From the NCBI GenBank assembly GCA_030549495.1, contig JAUIRK010001052.1:496001-560000 (forward strand): 64,000 bases of DNA, given 5' to 3'. The translations under genes were made by a program, and so were the position numbers. Shown in pieces: positions 27,101 to 35,053 of the stretch. This stretch comes from Nectonema munidae (lineage: Eukaryota; Nematomorpha; Nectonematoida; Nectonematidae). The notes below the pieces were generated by a model. That model ran no database searches and had not been told where the DNA came from. It was given only the letters and a program-made list of their open reading frames with translations. Positions within the stretch are counted from its first letter, which is position 1; every line of letters begins with the position of its first letter.

Positions 27101-29506
27101 GAATGGGTCACTTAGTGGATAGTTTTGCACAACATATAGCACCCATATTAGTTCATTTGCGATTTTTGCCAATAAGTCACATGTAAAAGTAAATGAGAAA
27201 CATAAGTGTCTTTGTGTTCTAGAGTTTTAGCATCATTTTGGATTTTAGTTGTGCTGAGTAATATTAATTTTTATACTGTTTCCTAGCATATCTTTATGTA
27301 ATATGTATAATCAATCTGTTTCTCAACTACTAAATTTTAGAATTATTAAAAATTTGAACATAAACTTTTTTAAATGCTTTATCAATATTTTTTTAGTTTT
27401 ATTTTATTTTGTTATACTATAAACACTACAAAATTTTAGAAAAAAAATTTATTAAAATAATTTTCTTGTTATTTAGAATAATTATACATCTTGAATTTTG
27501 TTTTCATGACAATAAGCAATAAAAAATCACGTGCTGATTTAATACTTGAGAAAAAATAGAACTTATAAAAAAACAGCTCAGGTAAAAGTCATCGTCATTT
27601 AGCAGAAATGTACAAAATAGGTAGAATGCAAGTAGGATCCATTCTCAAATTAAAAAATGAAAACCTTAAGAAATATGAGGGCAACGAAAATTTGAATGAA
27701 AAAAGGTATAGGAAAATGTAACATATAAAGATGTTGATAAAGAGACTTTTGAATGGTTCAAACAAGCGCGCGAATGCGATGTCCAATTTCTGGACCAATT
27801 TTACAAAAAAAGGTAAACAAATTGCTATGGAACTCAATTATGATGAATTTAGGAGCTCTAATGGATGGTTAATGTGATTTAGAACGCGTCATAACATTGC
27901 ATTTAAGAAGATTTGAGGTGAGAAAGCGTGTATTGATGAAACTACTATTACTGATTGGGAAAAAAATTAGTTGAACTCTGTGATGGATATGAATCAAAAG
28001 ATATATGGAATATCGATGAAACCGGACTTTTTTATCATGTTCTGCCAGATCGAACTTTATGCCTCAGTGGAGAAGATTGTACAAGCGGAAAAAAGTCTAA
28101 AGAAAGAGTAACCGTTCTTTTAGCTTGCATCAAGATCGGCGACTTTGAAAAAGCACTTGTAATAGGAAAAGCTTCTAAACCTCACGCATTTCGTAAAATC
28201 AATCTAGATACGCAACTACCTGTTACTTGAGGTCATAATAAAAAATCATGGATGACCAGATATATTTTTCAAGAATGGCTATTGAGCTTTGGCCGCAAAA
28301 TGCAGAAAAAAAGACGAAAAATACTTGTTTTCTTGGATAATGCGGTATGTCATACTCATGATCTTAGTCTAACAAGTATTAAAATAATCTATCTTCCGCC
28401 TAACACTACTTCCTCTTTACAACCTCTTGCTCAAGGGATTATTCAAAATTTTAAAACTCATTATAGAAAAGTGGTTATAAAAAATTATTATCGCAAATAC
28501 ATGATATAACCAATATATCACACCTTGTTACAGGCATCAATGTACTTCACGATGTCAAATGGATAAGTGAAGCTATTAAATGCGTCAAACCAGAAATTGT
28601 TTTCAAATGTTTCAAGGCTGCAGGCTTTCCTAAAGTAATGCAACGGAATGTGAGTACTTGAAGAAGAAAATAGTGTAGCTTTTGATTCTTTATTAAACAT
28701 TGTTTTTGATAAATTCCAAGCACCAATTACAAATTTTGATGAATATGTCAATATTGACTGCAATGTTCCAACTATGGAACAGATTAATGAAGATTGAAAA
28801 AAACCTCATTAATGAATACAAAGACAAAGAAAGTATTGAAAATTACGAAGAAATTGAAGATAATTTTGATGAAAGTTTATTAAAAATTTCTTCATTTAAA
28901 GAAGCAAGGAAAATGGCATCATCTTTAAGAAAATTTTGCATAGAAAAAGGTCTTGATATGTGGTCCATATTTGCTAAAGCTCAAGTAAAAAATTAGTAAT
29001 AGTAGATTGAATATTTTACACAAAGAAACTCTTAAACTTTTTAATAAAATTTTTTTTTTAATAAAGACTATAAATTATTTATAATACCTCTATATAGCGG
29101 CCACCTCTTTTAAGATAAAAAGATATTCCACGATTGATAACATTCAACATAACAAGAAAATAATAGGATTAAGATCGAACAAAGAAGATCAATAGAAAAT
29201 GCCCTGCTAGGATAAGTAAATAAAACAAACAACAAACCAAATAAAGAAATGACACAATCGTTAAATTGAAGTAAACACAAAAACTTTCACTTAATGAGGT
29301 ATAAGTTAAAAAAAATATAAGAAAACCTGTCTGAACAAGTAAGTCGTATCCGCGGAATATTGGTTGATTTCTTCACCTCCTTTAAGAAGAACGAGCGAGT
29401 TATTAATGAAAGATGAATCCTGTTTTAAAGCATTACAGAGTTTTAATCTGTTTTCAAGGTGAAGATCTTTGGAAATCTTAAATGTATCTTGCCCTTGACA
29501 GTACAT
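9028..29506 (-). CDS. PEPD: Prolidase (Xaa-Pro dipeptidase), 13 exons
   Basis: A cytosolic M24-family metallopeptidase that cleaves dipeptides ending in proline or hydroxyproline, important in collagen and proline turnover. Exons on the minus strand: 29506-29327, 26757-26627, 22646-22583, 22529-22482, 21848-21784, 21321-21283, 19548-19426, 16455-16387, 13169-12943, 12889-12705, 11461-11351, 11286-11203, 9141-9028. All junctions follow GT-AG and keep phase; they sum to 1440 nt, or 479 aa plus stop (human PEPD has 493). The five metal ligands are present as D269 and D280 (CLFDMGAEYYGYASDIT), H363 (PHGLGHLIG), E406 (TVEPGCYF) and E446 (VRIEDN). Start chosen at the ATG at 29506, because the same frame upstream is closed by a stop near 29541. 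Introns 1, 2, 7 and 8 are swollen by transposons; introns 3 and 9 are only 53 bp. Confidence 0.93.
9142..11202. other. PEPD intron 12, nothing recognised
   Basis: About 2 kb of AT-rich sequence. No exon-like block, terminal repeat or coding remnant was recognised; the short frames in it have no resemblance to known domains. Confidence 0.4.
11203..11286 (-). CDS. PEPD: PEPD exon 12
   Basis: 84 nt encoding LISPAFEKPEIAKFINQE to FLNIGG, matching human SFLNREVLQRFRGFGG. Intron 11 is 64 bp. Confidence 0.88.
11351..11461 (-). CDS. PEPD: PEPD exon 11
   Basis: Encodes VKEEDVNTGKKFHLRCSRIL to TVEPGCYFIDK. It carries R392, matching human R398, and metal ligand E406. Confidence 0.92.
12600..12669 (-). 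mobile_element. hAT-like terminus in PEPD intron 10
   Basis: On the minus strand, from 12669, the sequence reads CAGGTGGTTCTCAAAC and then a T-run and CCCCCTGCACCC, the characteristic look of a hAT terminal repeat (CAGTGGTTCTCAAAC type). The opposite end and target duplication were not found; the element may extend left to about 12150, where there is an open frame without recognisable domains. Confidence 0.4.
12705..12889 (-). CDS. PEPD: PEPD exon 10
   Basis: Encodes VSWISMHLLAQK to FMPHGLGHLIGLNVHDVGG and HNN. It carries metal ligand H363 and conserved H370. A 53-bp intron separates it from exon 9. Confidence 0.95.
12943..13169 (-). CDS. PEPD: PEPD exon 9
   Basis: Encodes GPRSAVLHYGHAGHPNN to SVIEKLTPG. 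It includes the substrate-site H248 and metal ligands D269 and D280. Confidence 0.95.
14210..14700 (-). mobile_element. RTE-like LINE 3' fragment in PEPD intron 8
   Basis: The minus strand encodes the C-terminal end of a LINE reverse-transcriptase protein: SVVCYGEECWPMKKVEVRRM, MRMLRMMCGKTLLDKVRSK, then after a stop and frame change RWEDAVKEDMKKRNL. The end reads GAATGGATGATGATGATGA, a TGA-type repeat tail as known for RTE-clade elements. Severely 5'-truncated, with at least one stop and one frameshift. Confidence 0.7.
15040..15172 (-). mobile_element. Second tRNA-derived SINE-like sequence
   Basis: On the minus strand, GGTGGCCTAGTGGTTGAAG resembles a pol III A box region and CTGGTTCGATTTCCC a B box about 40 bases on. 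The copy then runs into an AAATAAATAAATAAA tail. It is unrelated in sequence to the SINE at 2263, 44405 and 55132. It could also be a lone tRNA pseudogene. Confidence 0.5.
15433..15762. mobile_element. 330-bp hAT MITE with perfect TSD
   Basis: Terminal inverted repeats CAGTGCCCGCGCTA (15433-15446) and its exact complement TAGCGCGGGCACTG (15749-15762) are flanked by a perfect 8-bp direct repeat, CAGCGTTG, at 15425-15432 and 15763-15770. An 8-bp duplication with a CAG-type end marks the hAT superfamily. The interior has G-rich runs at both subterminal sides and no transposase. It lies in PEPD intron 8. Confidence 0.92.
16387..16455 (-). CDS. PEPD: PEPD exon 8
   Basis: 69 nt encoding VFQHSVYFRGGSRTLAYTPI and then AA. 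It aligns with human [20 protein letters not shown]. The following residues differ from the usual CGSGEN (here AACGPR across the junction). Confidence 0.9.
16725..16805 (+). other. Weak tRNA-like/SINE-head sequence
   Basis: GTGGTTTAGTGGCTGCGAGG resembles a pol III A box region, and GAAGTTCGTTGTTTAAGC could be a decayed B box. No paired stems were established. Possibly a degraded SINE head. Confidence 0.2.
16932..17751. mobile_element. 820-bp GC-rich non-autonomous hAT element
   Basis: Perfect 14-bp terminal inverted repeats TAGAGCCCTGCGCG and its complement bound this block. An 8-bp direct repeat GTGTACAC, itself a palindrome, flanks it at 16924-16931 and 17752-17759. Both subterminal parts are rich in GCGGGGCGGGG-type repeats, starkly unlike the AT-rich surroundings. 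No transposase is encoded. Located in PEPD intron 7. Confidence 0.9.
17965..18255. repeat. Repeated GGTCAANTTGACC-like motifs, possible piggyBac remnant
   Basis: GGTCAAAATGAC near 17976, AAGGTCAATTTTACC near 18088 and AAGGTCAAATTGACC near 18217. The last two are each followed by a GGTAAAAC motif, making an imperfect tandem repeat with a period of about 130 bp. Similar palindromic motifs sit beside the piggyBac end at 8286-8341, so this may be the non-coding part of another piggyBac. No TTAA-bounded ends were established. Confidence 0.3.
18256..21282. other. PEPD introns 7 (rest) and 6, nothing recognised
   Basis: Apart from exon 7 (19426-19548) this is AT-rich intron sequence in which I see no coding remnant, terminal repeat or RNA gene. 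Confidence 0.35.
19426..19548 (-). CDS. PEPD: PEPD exon 7
   Basis: Encodes RVFKSSAEVDVMRYANKIS and onward to MMEYQLE, matching human RVFKTDMELEVLRYTNKIS. This is the start of the catalytic pita-bread domain. Confidence 0.92.
21283..21321 (-). CDS. PEPD: PEPD exon 6 (39-nt microexon)
   Basis: Encodes VDKDTLFPIISE plus split codons at both ends, matching human NNTILHPEIVEC. The acceptor atatag and donor gtattcc restore frame with both neighbours. Confidence 0.85.
21784..21848 (-). CDS. PEPD: PEPD exon 5
   Basis: 65 nt encoding YGKNTDSGLFASPADIEEKME, matching human GVNTDSG. The donor gtatcc leaves phase 2, completed by the T of exon 6. Confidence 0.88.
22482..22529 (-). CDS. PEPD: PEPD exon 4
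   Basis: 48 nt encoding LLSFISNMKPSRIYLL, corresponding to the human ASVLTSQKPSVLLTL segment. Acceptor ttttttag, donor gtaagaaag, phase 0 at both ends. Confidence 0.85.
22583..22646 (-). CDS. PEPD: PEPD exon 3
   Basis: 64 nt encoding ISSLDEIKTQQKVDEVLYVDA, matching the human region around KYAVDDVQYVDE. Separated from exon 4 by a 53-bp intron. Confidence 0.85.
22867..23001 (+). pseudogene. piggyBac C-terminal cysteine domain remnant
   Basis: In PEPD intron 2, opposite to the gene. One frame reads KRYHICPA, a stop where a cysteine codon is expected (TGA for TGT), then KDRKIKQVCSECLKNVCCQH and KKICEYCFK. The CxxC...CxxC...CxxH...CxxC spacing is that of the C-terminal zinc domain of piggyBac transposases. 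No more of the transposase is recognised upstream. Confidence 0.45.
23302..23640 (-). pseudogene. piggyBac transposase C-terminal fragment
   Basis: The minus-strand frame begins with IDASICNAWYLHKNCGG and DFRREIARYYLNKFGS, the end of the DDE_Tnp_1_7 core. It ends with a cysteine-rich tail, RCALAQCSKRPTTECIKCDV followed by LCVTCNVKYH. This is a different piggyBac lineage from the copy at 6090-7600 (PGBD2/3-like tail). The N-terminal two-thirds is missing. It lies in PEPD intron 2, in the gene's own orientation. Confidence 0.65.
23860..25290 (+). pseudogene. Decayed copy of a widespread orphan transposon-like protein family
   Basis: Plus-strand pieces, in order: a cysteine-pair N-terminus (CNIFCYICGKVMLTGQQLHI, then SFAPHYCCKSCVENLRYWRK), a middle segment LIRDFSFSKESAQLLESRLS, RPDEWRLFIDSSTRS, VASVPVAHSVQLTERY, WKICGDLKVLYLILGMQGGY followed by TKYPCSLCLWNSKAD, LLPPLHINLWLMRNFVKAL, then GPQIRMLMKDD in another frame. 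I know closely similar unnamed, multi-copy proteins from arthropods and cnidarians, with CGDLK, GYTKYxCFLCxWDSRA and LPPLHIKLGLMKNFVKAM blocks. They are probably transposon-encoded, but I cannot give a superfamily. At least five stops or frameshifts. In PEPD intron 2. Confidence 0.7.
25291..26626. other. Rest of PEPD intron 2, nothing recognised
   Basis: AT-rich. A 64-aa frame at 25391-25585 follows the orphan element and has no recognisable domain. No repeat copy was recognised. Confidence 0.3.
26627..26757 (-). CDS. PEPD: PEPD exon 2
   Basis: Residues 61-104, EDYFFWTFGVREPDFYG to SFEIWNGK, matching the human FFHWAFGVTEPGCYG segment. Acceptor tttttttag, donor gtaatt. Confidence 0.9.
26845..27240 (+). 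repeat. Composite hAT-derived repeat, copy A
   Basis: About 390 bp similar along its length to 46790-47165. Both start with a GCGCACATYCT/GTGCACATTCT-like block and a G-rich motif before GGCGAACTTTTTTT. Both share TTTTTGTCCAAYGAACACAC, and then run into a second end-like sequence, CAGTGGTATTCAAAC with AGTCCGCGG (27039 here, 46954 in the other copy). That reads as one hAT-type end nested in or joined to another. Located in PEPD intron 1. Confidence 0.6.
27500..28996 (+). pseudogene. Tigger (pogo) transposase 2, decayed, in PEPD intron 1
   Basis: Antisense to PEPD. Order: HTH region with several stops (27500-27940, including SSNGWLM), WNIDETGLFYHVLPDRTL (first acidic block), SKERVTVLLACIKIGDFEKA, VIGKASKPHAFRKI, then ILVFLDNAVCHTH (second block), IIYLPPNTTSSLQPLAQGII and FKTHYRKVV. 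The third block reads LAQG where Tigger transposases normally have LDQG, so the third acidic residue is alanine (GAT to GCT). A C-terminal piece with ASSLRKFCIEKG ends at 28996. Six or more breaks. Confidence 0.85.
29327..29506 (-). CDS. PEPD: PEPD exon 1 (coding part)
   Basis: Encodes residues 1-60, from MYCQGQDTFKI to TTYLFRQ. It contains LVLLKGGEEINQYSADT, matching the QGGEE...TDT block of prolidase N-terminal domains. The donor follows CAG in phase 0. An AG at about 29524 could be an acceptor for a 5' UTR intron. Confidence 0.88.
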
Positions 29507-29529
29507 TCCAACTACCAACAGATGTCTAT

Positions 29530-32017
29530 AATAAAAATACTATTAACACAAATACCTGAACAAAAATGAATGTTAGTGTCGTGGCTAAACGCCGTAAAGT
29601 TAAAAAAGGAATAATAAGAGATTAAAATGAGTTAGCAAATCTCCGTCTTTTAAAAGAAATTATTAACGCTAATAAAATTCCTTTGATTGACTTATATCTA
29701 TATAAATAGATATCTCTACAATCTACATTCTAATTAATTTTGTTAAAACCCCATAGTTTAAAATATCATTCTTTATTGCAGAAAACTTTTCTCAAGATTC
29801 TTAAATCAGTAGGATATGGCCATGAGCGTATTTTATATTTTCGAAATCGTAGATAAATATTTCCCAAAATAATAATGTAAAAGATTATTGTTTAACGTAT
29901 ACGGTTAATTTTATATAATTGTAGATGAGTTTTAAAATTATTTTTTAACGTGCTCTTGACACATCTATAGTTTAGTATCTTTGTTATCTTAGCTATATAG
30001 CTTTATTATACTGATAATTTCTATTGTTGTTTTTATTTTATACTAAATAAAGGATATTCGTTTTTCAATAATCCCAAATTCCGTTTCTTGTTTCTTTGTC
30101 CCTTTTAAATTAATTTTTATTCTTTGCCCCACTATGCTAAAGTTCGAGCAACACCCATGGCATAGATATGGAGATGCTTTATAATCATATCTTGCTATTT
30201 TTGTCAGTATTATTAAACGTATTTGGTATTGTGCTGTAACTAAAACACTTTCGTATTTTTCTTAATCGCGTTAATTACGCTAGAAAAGAAGGTGTAGAAT
30301 ATTCATTCCAAAATAACGGACATATTTGTGTAGATTAAAATATCACTCAAACGCGAAATACACAAAACAGCTTTCAAAGAATCTCCCTGGCATAGAAAAA
30401 CCTCTCGACTATGGATAGGACACAGGAAGGGGTTCAAGAGAATGATTGCATTGCTATTAGTGATGCGATGAATAACTGGAGTCGGTATAACCAAGATTTA
30501 CTACCCTCTATGATTGTTCAAAATGGATAAGGGTTCAGAAAGGCTGAATAAAGGTGAATGACGAACCAATTGAATTTCTTTTAAAATTAATATTATAAGG
30601 TTACTTACATACGTACTGTCAATCCCGATACAACCATCACTATTATATAATGTCGAGGCATATAACCTTTATTTTTGGGGTCCCTTAAATTTTACGCAGT
30701 TTATAAAATATTTACTTTACACATTTATTTGAAATATTTAGTGCTATCAAATATTTATGCGTCTATAAAAAAAAATAACTCATCAGCTATATTTAACAAA
30801 GAAACAGTTTAAATATATTATGAGGCTTAAGATTTTAAAACTAGGGCAGGAACACTTTGGAAATAGAGTGTGATTTCCCCTTCAAAGGTAATCACTTGAC
30901 TCCGTAGATATATTCTCAAACAAAATCAGCTTCGACAAGTTCTGTAAATCACTCTAGCTATATAGAACTCTAGTAAATATTTTATTTGAAATTTAATTTC
31001 ACAACCTCTACAGAGTGTAACACTTGTCTCTCCTAAAGATAGATACGGTTGAATGAAAACTGAATGCGATAACTAAATTCGATTTTTAAAAGCTGAAAAT
31101 AAGTTTTTTAAATCAAGAAAAATCGGAATCGACCTTTTTTGGGAATCGAAATCGGAATCGTACAAAATGGTGGCATCGTGACGTCACTTAATTTTACATT
31201 CGTAACACGTACCCGTTTCAATAAATAATGCATGCTTTCACAATTTAGTAGAAAGCAAACTGACACAATTAGAGGCGATTATCGTGGAAATTTTGTCACG
31301 GAAAATGTCCCACAAAGATAAGAATCTTAAAAAAATGTTGATACACTCAAGGCAATTACTATCGTTAAATCCCATTCTACCAACTCTTACGATGATCTGA
31401 TAGAAATAAAATCAAAGATATTTTTTGAAAAAATTCAACTTCGTGGCAAGTATTGGATTAAGCGCAGTCTCAAAATGTCAGTATAGCGTGCATATTTTTA
31501 TATAAATAAAGTTGTAACTCTCATTTCTCGCTTCGACTGAAAAAGGACCACTCTATATGCTTACAGAAATAGAACTTATTTTTTCATTATTTAAAATCGG
31601 ACTCCTATTCTTGTAAAACATCGGACTACACCGACTCCCGATTCTGCAACCCTGTCTGAATGTCAAATTAATTTCTAATTTATCACAAATTTAATTTATA
31701 TATCGAATTTATGTATAAAATACGGAAACTCAAATCTTACAGGATCACAGATTTGTTATTGGACTTACACAATAGCTTACGAAATTTATAAAAATATTGC
31801 ATAAATAAGCGAAACTTGTTTGCTAAAAAAACATGAAAAGATGTGACAGCAGCAGTTAATAAGACTTAGTTTTATTCATTTTCGGAAAAAATGCACCGAT
31901 TACCTCCACCAACTGGGATGGCTATGCCGCACCTCCATTCTATCAAGTTATCTGTAGATGGTTAAGCTGGCTGCACTAGTTTTCTCGTGATGAGTTAAAG
32001 TAAGTCACTGGTTTCGC
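29530..32017. other. Spacer upstream of PEPD
   Basis: AT-rich, presumably holding the PEPD promoter at its left end. Apart from the hAT-like terminus at about 31590-31654, no coding remnant or RNA gene was recognised. Confidence 0.35.
31590..31654 (-). mobile_element. Possible hAT-like terminus
   Basis: Read on the minus strand from 31654 it begins CAGGGTTGCAGAATCGGGAG, followed by more GTCGG/ATCGGA motifs. Similar AATCGGAATCG motifs recur around 31120-31160. It looks like one end of a non-autonomous hAT element; the opposite end and target duplication were not found. Confidence 0.3.
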
Positions 32018-32317
32018 TCATGGCAGTGTATTTTTCATTTCTTTAAGTTTCAGCTTTGTAAACACATTCAGATATGAGAACGTTGCCTTCCCAAAGGTTG
32101 AACTTGAACAAACAAAAATTCCACAAGATAATCCTGACAAGTCGACATCCTTTAAAATAGAAAGTAGAAAGATTTCTATTCGCTTCCAAACTTTTGATTT
32201 CGGGTCTTGCTCAACAAAATCACTACTGTCAAGAAGTTTAACATATAATCTCAAGCACCCGAATAAGAATACTCTGAGTTGTCGTCTACTATAGATCAAT
32301 TCTACGGTTTTTAAAAA
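32018..32317 (-). CDS. Possible terminal exon of an unidentified gene
   Basis: A 99-codon open block on the minus strand, preceded by a good acceptor (ttttattttattag, AG at 32319-32318). It reads FLKTVELIYSRRQLRVFLFG, SDFVEQDPKSKVWKRIEIFL and ends FTKLKLKEMKNTLP before the stop at 32018. It looks helical, like part of a HEAT- or ARM-type repeat protein, but I do not recognise it. A GT at 32350-32349 would leave only a 33-bp intron, so that upstream join is doubtful. It could be chance. Confidence 0.3.
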   Translation of the reverse strand, partial: FLKTVELIYSRRQLRVFLFGCLRLYVKLLDSSDFVEQDPKSKVWKRIEIFLLSILKDVDLSGLSCGIFVCSSSTFGKATFSYLNVFTKLKLKEMKNTLP

Positions 32318-32825
32318 CTAATAAAATAAAACAGGGTCCTAATTCCTCACCTCATCAAACATTAGTTGAGTACATACTTGTTCAAAAACAATGCTTCCCA
32401 ACTTCAAATAAATTATTTATTGCCCTTCCAAATAAATTATTTTCATAGAGAAACAACTAAACTAATATTAAATTTATTTTCTTTTTGTATCGAATAATGA
32501 ATTATAAAACTGCTTATATGAAATAAAATTTTTTAACTTTTACCTCCTCCTAAGAATGTACACATACTGAACAAAGATAAGAGGTTGTTTTTGCAAAATC
32601 GCAACTCGATTTCTACTTATTTTGTCTCCTCTCTACTTCCTCTCATTTTAGCTTACCATGCATCACTAGTATAGCTTAAATTTAATATAGATCTATTTTC
32701 TCATGTTGCCCTTCTAATTTTTCGAGACACAACATCCTAAATTACAGTTGGCGGAGAGTGCAAAAATTCGGTCAGCCTATTAAGACTAGTTTACTGCTGT
32801 TACAGTGCACTAATCCAACTAGGGC

Positions 32826-32900
32826 ATTGGTTCTCAACTTGAGAGCCATGGCCACCAAGGGAGCCACAGAAGAAATCTAAAGGAGCTAGCAGATTTTTGG
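32826..32900 (+). mobile_element. Possible hAT-like terminus
   Basis: CATTGGTTCTCAACTTGAGA followed by GCCATGGCCACC resembles the CAGTGGTTCTCAACC ends of hAT elements. Only one end was seen, with no target duplication. Confidence 0.3.
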
Positions 32901-33127
32901 AGGAGGCACTTTTTCAATAAACTACATCCATCAATTGAAAAGATCAGTGTAAATATTTAATACGTTTAGATGTTTTCATTTTGTTTTTTACTTATTATTG
33001 TATCTATTTATGAGATAAATATTTTTATATTGTTGAATTTTAAGTATATTAGTTGTTATTTAGAACACTAAGATTTTATATTCGAATATCTTCGAAAATC
33101 TAGCTAATCAAAAAATTGAATGCATTA

Positions 33128-34415
33128 GTCAGATCCCATTTATGCGACAACCTCGCTATCCGACACACTTTTTATGGTGACCATTTTCCATAATGAATTT
33201 AACCCCGTTATACCGACATTCATATTCCGACTACGACACTGTTCTCATCAAACAAAATGTTTTTCACCCTATTCTGTAAATCTTGTTAACCAGACACAAT
33301 TTATATTATATTTCGGCTGCAACACAACATATAATATAGAGGAGAATTATTATGACAAATAACAACAAATGAGCAAACTGCACTTTTCTATCTACATAAA
33401 GAAGATGACGAAAAGTGGGACAAAGAAGAAGCAGCAAAAAGCTTAAAGACTTTGACAGACTCATGAGAGACGCCAAAAAACAAGTGATTCTACTATGCAA
33501 TAATGCCACCAGTCACAAACAAGCTGGACTAAAGCTCACAAACACCAGGATAGTTTTTTTTGCCACCAAACTCCACTTCACACATTCAACCAATAGATGC
33601 TGGCATCATATGCAACTTTAAATTACATTATCGTAAATTTATTACACGTCATTTTATCCAATGTATTGATGATAAAGAAGATTTGAAAGTAAACGTAAGG
33701 CAAGCACTTGGTATGGTGTATAATGCCTGGGGTTTGGTTGAACAGACTACAGTCGTAAATTGTTGGAGACACAGGCATTCTTGTTAAATCTGAGCATACA
33801 ATGAATGTCACACTTGTTGATGTACATAGAGATACAGAAAACACAAATTTTTGTGAGTTGCAAGAATTACTCATTCGCCTCGAACCGGAGTTTGGAGAAG
33901 TAATGTCAGCAAGCGCTTATACAAATGTTGATGCTAACATTGAAACAGCTGAAATGTTAACTGAGCAACAAATCATCACTTTGGTTTCATCTTCTGATAT
34001 AGAAAGTGACAAAAATTTGAAAGACGATGAAGATGAATATAAACCTCCAACTACTTTAGTTGAAGCTAGAAAAGCACGTTCAACTGTTCTAAATTTCATT
34101 AAGTGCAACCCAAAACTATTTTCGTCATCACCAGAATATAATGGCTATACTATGATTTACAACAAAAATCAATTAAAAGTTCGCAGCAAACTTCTATTAA
34201 AGATTTTTTTTGAAAAAGCTTGAACGATATTTTTAAAATAAATTTTTTTTATATTTTTACACTCTGTTTGACAAGAATATAAATAATTATGCTTGAGCTG
34301 AGTGTTTCTATAGAAATTTGAAGTTACACTATAACAAACTTCATTAATCCGACATTTTGTAATCTTACAGAAAAAACTTAGGAACCAACGATGTCGGATT
34401 AACGAGGTCTGACTG
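33128..34415 (+). mobile_element. Tigger element 3, internally deleted, both ends visible
   Basis: The right end on the minus strand reads CAGTCAGACCTCGTTAATCC followed by GACATCG, next to TA at 34416-34417. The left end at about 33128 reads GTCAGATCC..., then ACCTCGCTATCCGACACAC, next to TA at 33126-33127. TA target sites and CCTCG..ATCCGACA repeats are as known for pogo/Tigger. At 1.29 kb it is about half the usual length; only the second half of the transposase remains. Confidence 0.75.
33415..34223 (+). pseudogene. Tigger transposase 3, C-terminal half
   Basis: Starts within the catalytic core (QVILLCNNATSHKQAGLKL), then after a frameshift PPNSTSHIQPIDAGIICNF with an intact third acidic residue. 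QALGMVYNAWGLVEQTTVVN follows, and after another shift an acidic C-terminus (33801-34223) ending with STVLNFIKCNPKLFSSSPEY. The DNA-binding half is deleted. It is a different Tigger lineage from the other two copies. Confidence 0.8.
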
Positions 34416-35053
34416 TATTTGAGTTCAGCTTTAAATTTTTCATAAGAAACAATCATTGATTTTAAAAAAACTCTCATTTTTAAAAAATTTGCTGAAGAAT
34501 TAATAATATATTAATAAAGTAATATATTAATTTGTTTTTAATAAATTGATGACTTGAGCGGAGAAATGAAAAAGAATGTGCTTAAATAACGGAGGAAATA
34601 TTGATCAACGTCTGCAGGTCCATTTCTTTACGATATGAAAAGTGTAATAAGTTTGATCACTTGATATTTAGCAATCATTTTATTTCTTAAATTACCCCAA
34701 GTATCCTCTATCTTATTAAAAATCCATTTTTATTGTTTTTGTGAATTTTACTGTCAGATTTTTAAATGTCAGTTCTTTTTCTTCTATCAAGCTAGCCTAC
34801 AATTCAAAATCAATAAATTGAACGATTTATAATGATTCAATGAGTGCATACAATATTTTGGGGCACCACCATTATTTTGTATACATTATTATACAACAAC
34901 CTATAAGAAAAGTGTATTTACATACATTAAGTAAAATATAGCGTTAAAAACTTTGCACTGAAATTCCACAAAAAAGGCCTTTTTAAAATATAATACATTT
35001 TTACCAAAAATATTTATTATAAAAAATTAAATCTAAACCGTAATAAAAATAAA
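34416..35053. other. NADK2 3' flank
   Basis: AT-rich. An AATAAA hexamer on the minus strand (plus 35013-35018), about 36 bases past the NADK2 stop, is a plausible polyadenylation signal. Nothing else recognised. Confidence 0.4.

Noticed and set aside
29086-29120. CCTCTATATAGCGGCCACCTC as the end of Tigger 2
   Set aside because: It resembles an inner mariner/Tigger terminal repeat but is in the wrong orientation to close Tigger 2, and no partner was found.
32318-32401. Upstream exon and 33-bp intron for the unidentified terminal exon
   Set aside because: An intron of 33 bp is below the usual lower limit, and the frame upstream is soon closed by a stop.
33917-34477. Two minus-strand open frames (63 and 102 aa)
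   Set aside because: Antisense to the Tigger 3 C-terminus and its terminal region; low-complexity composition.
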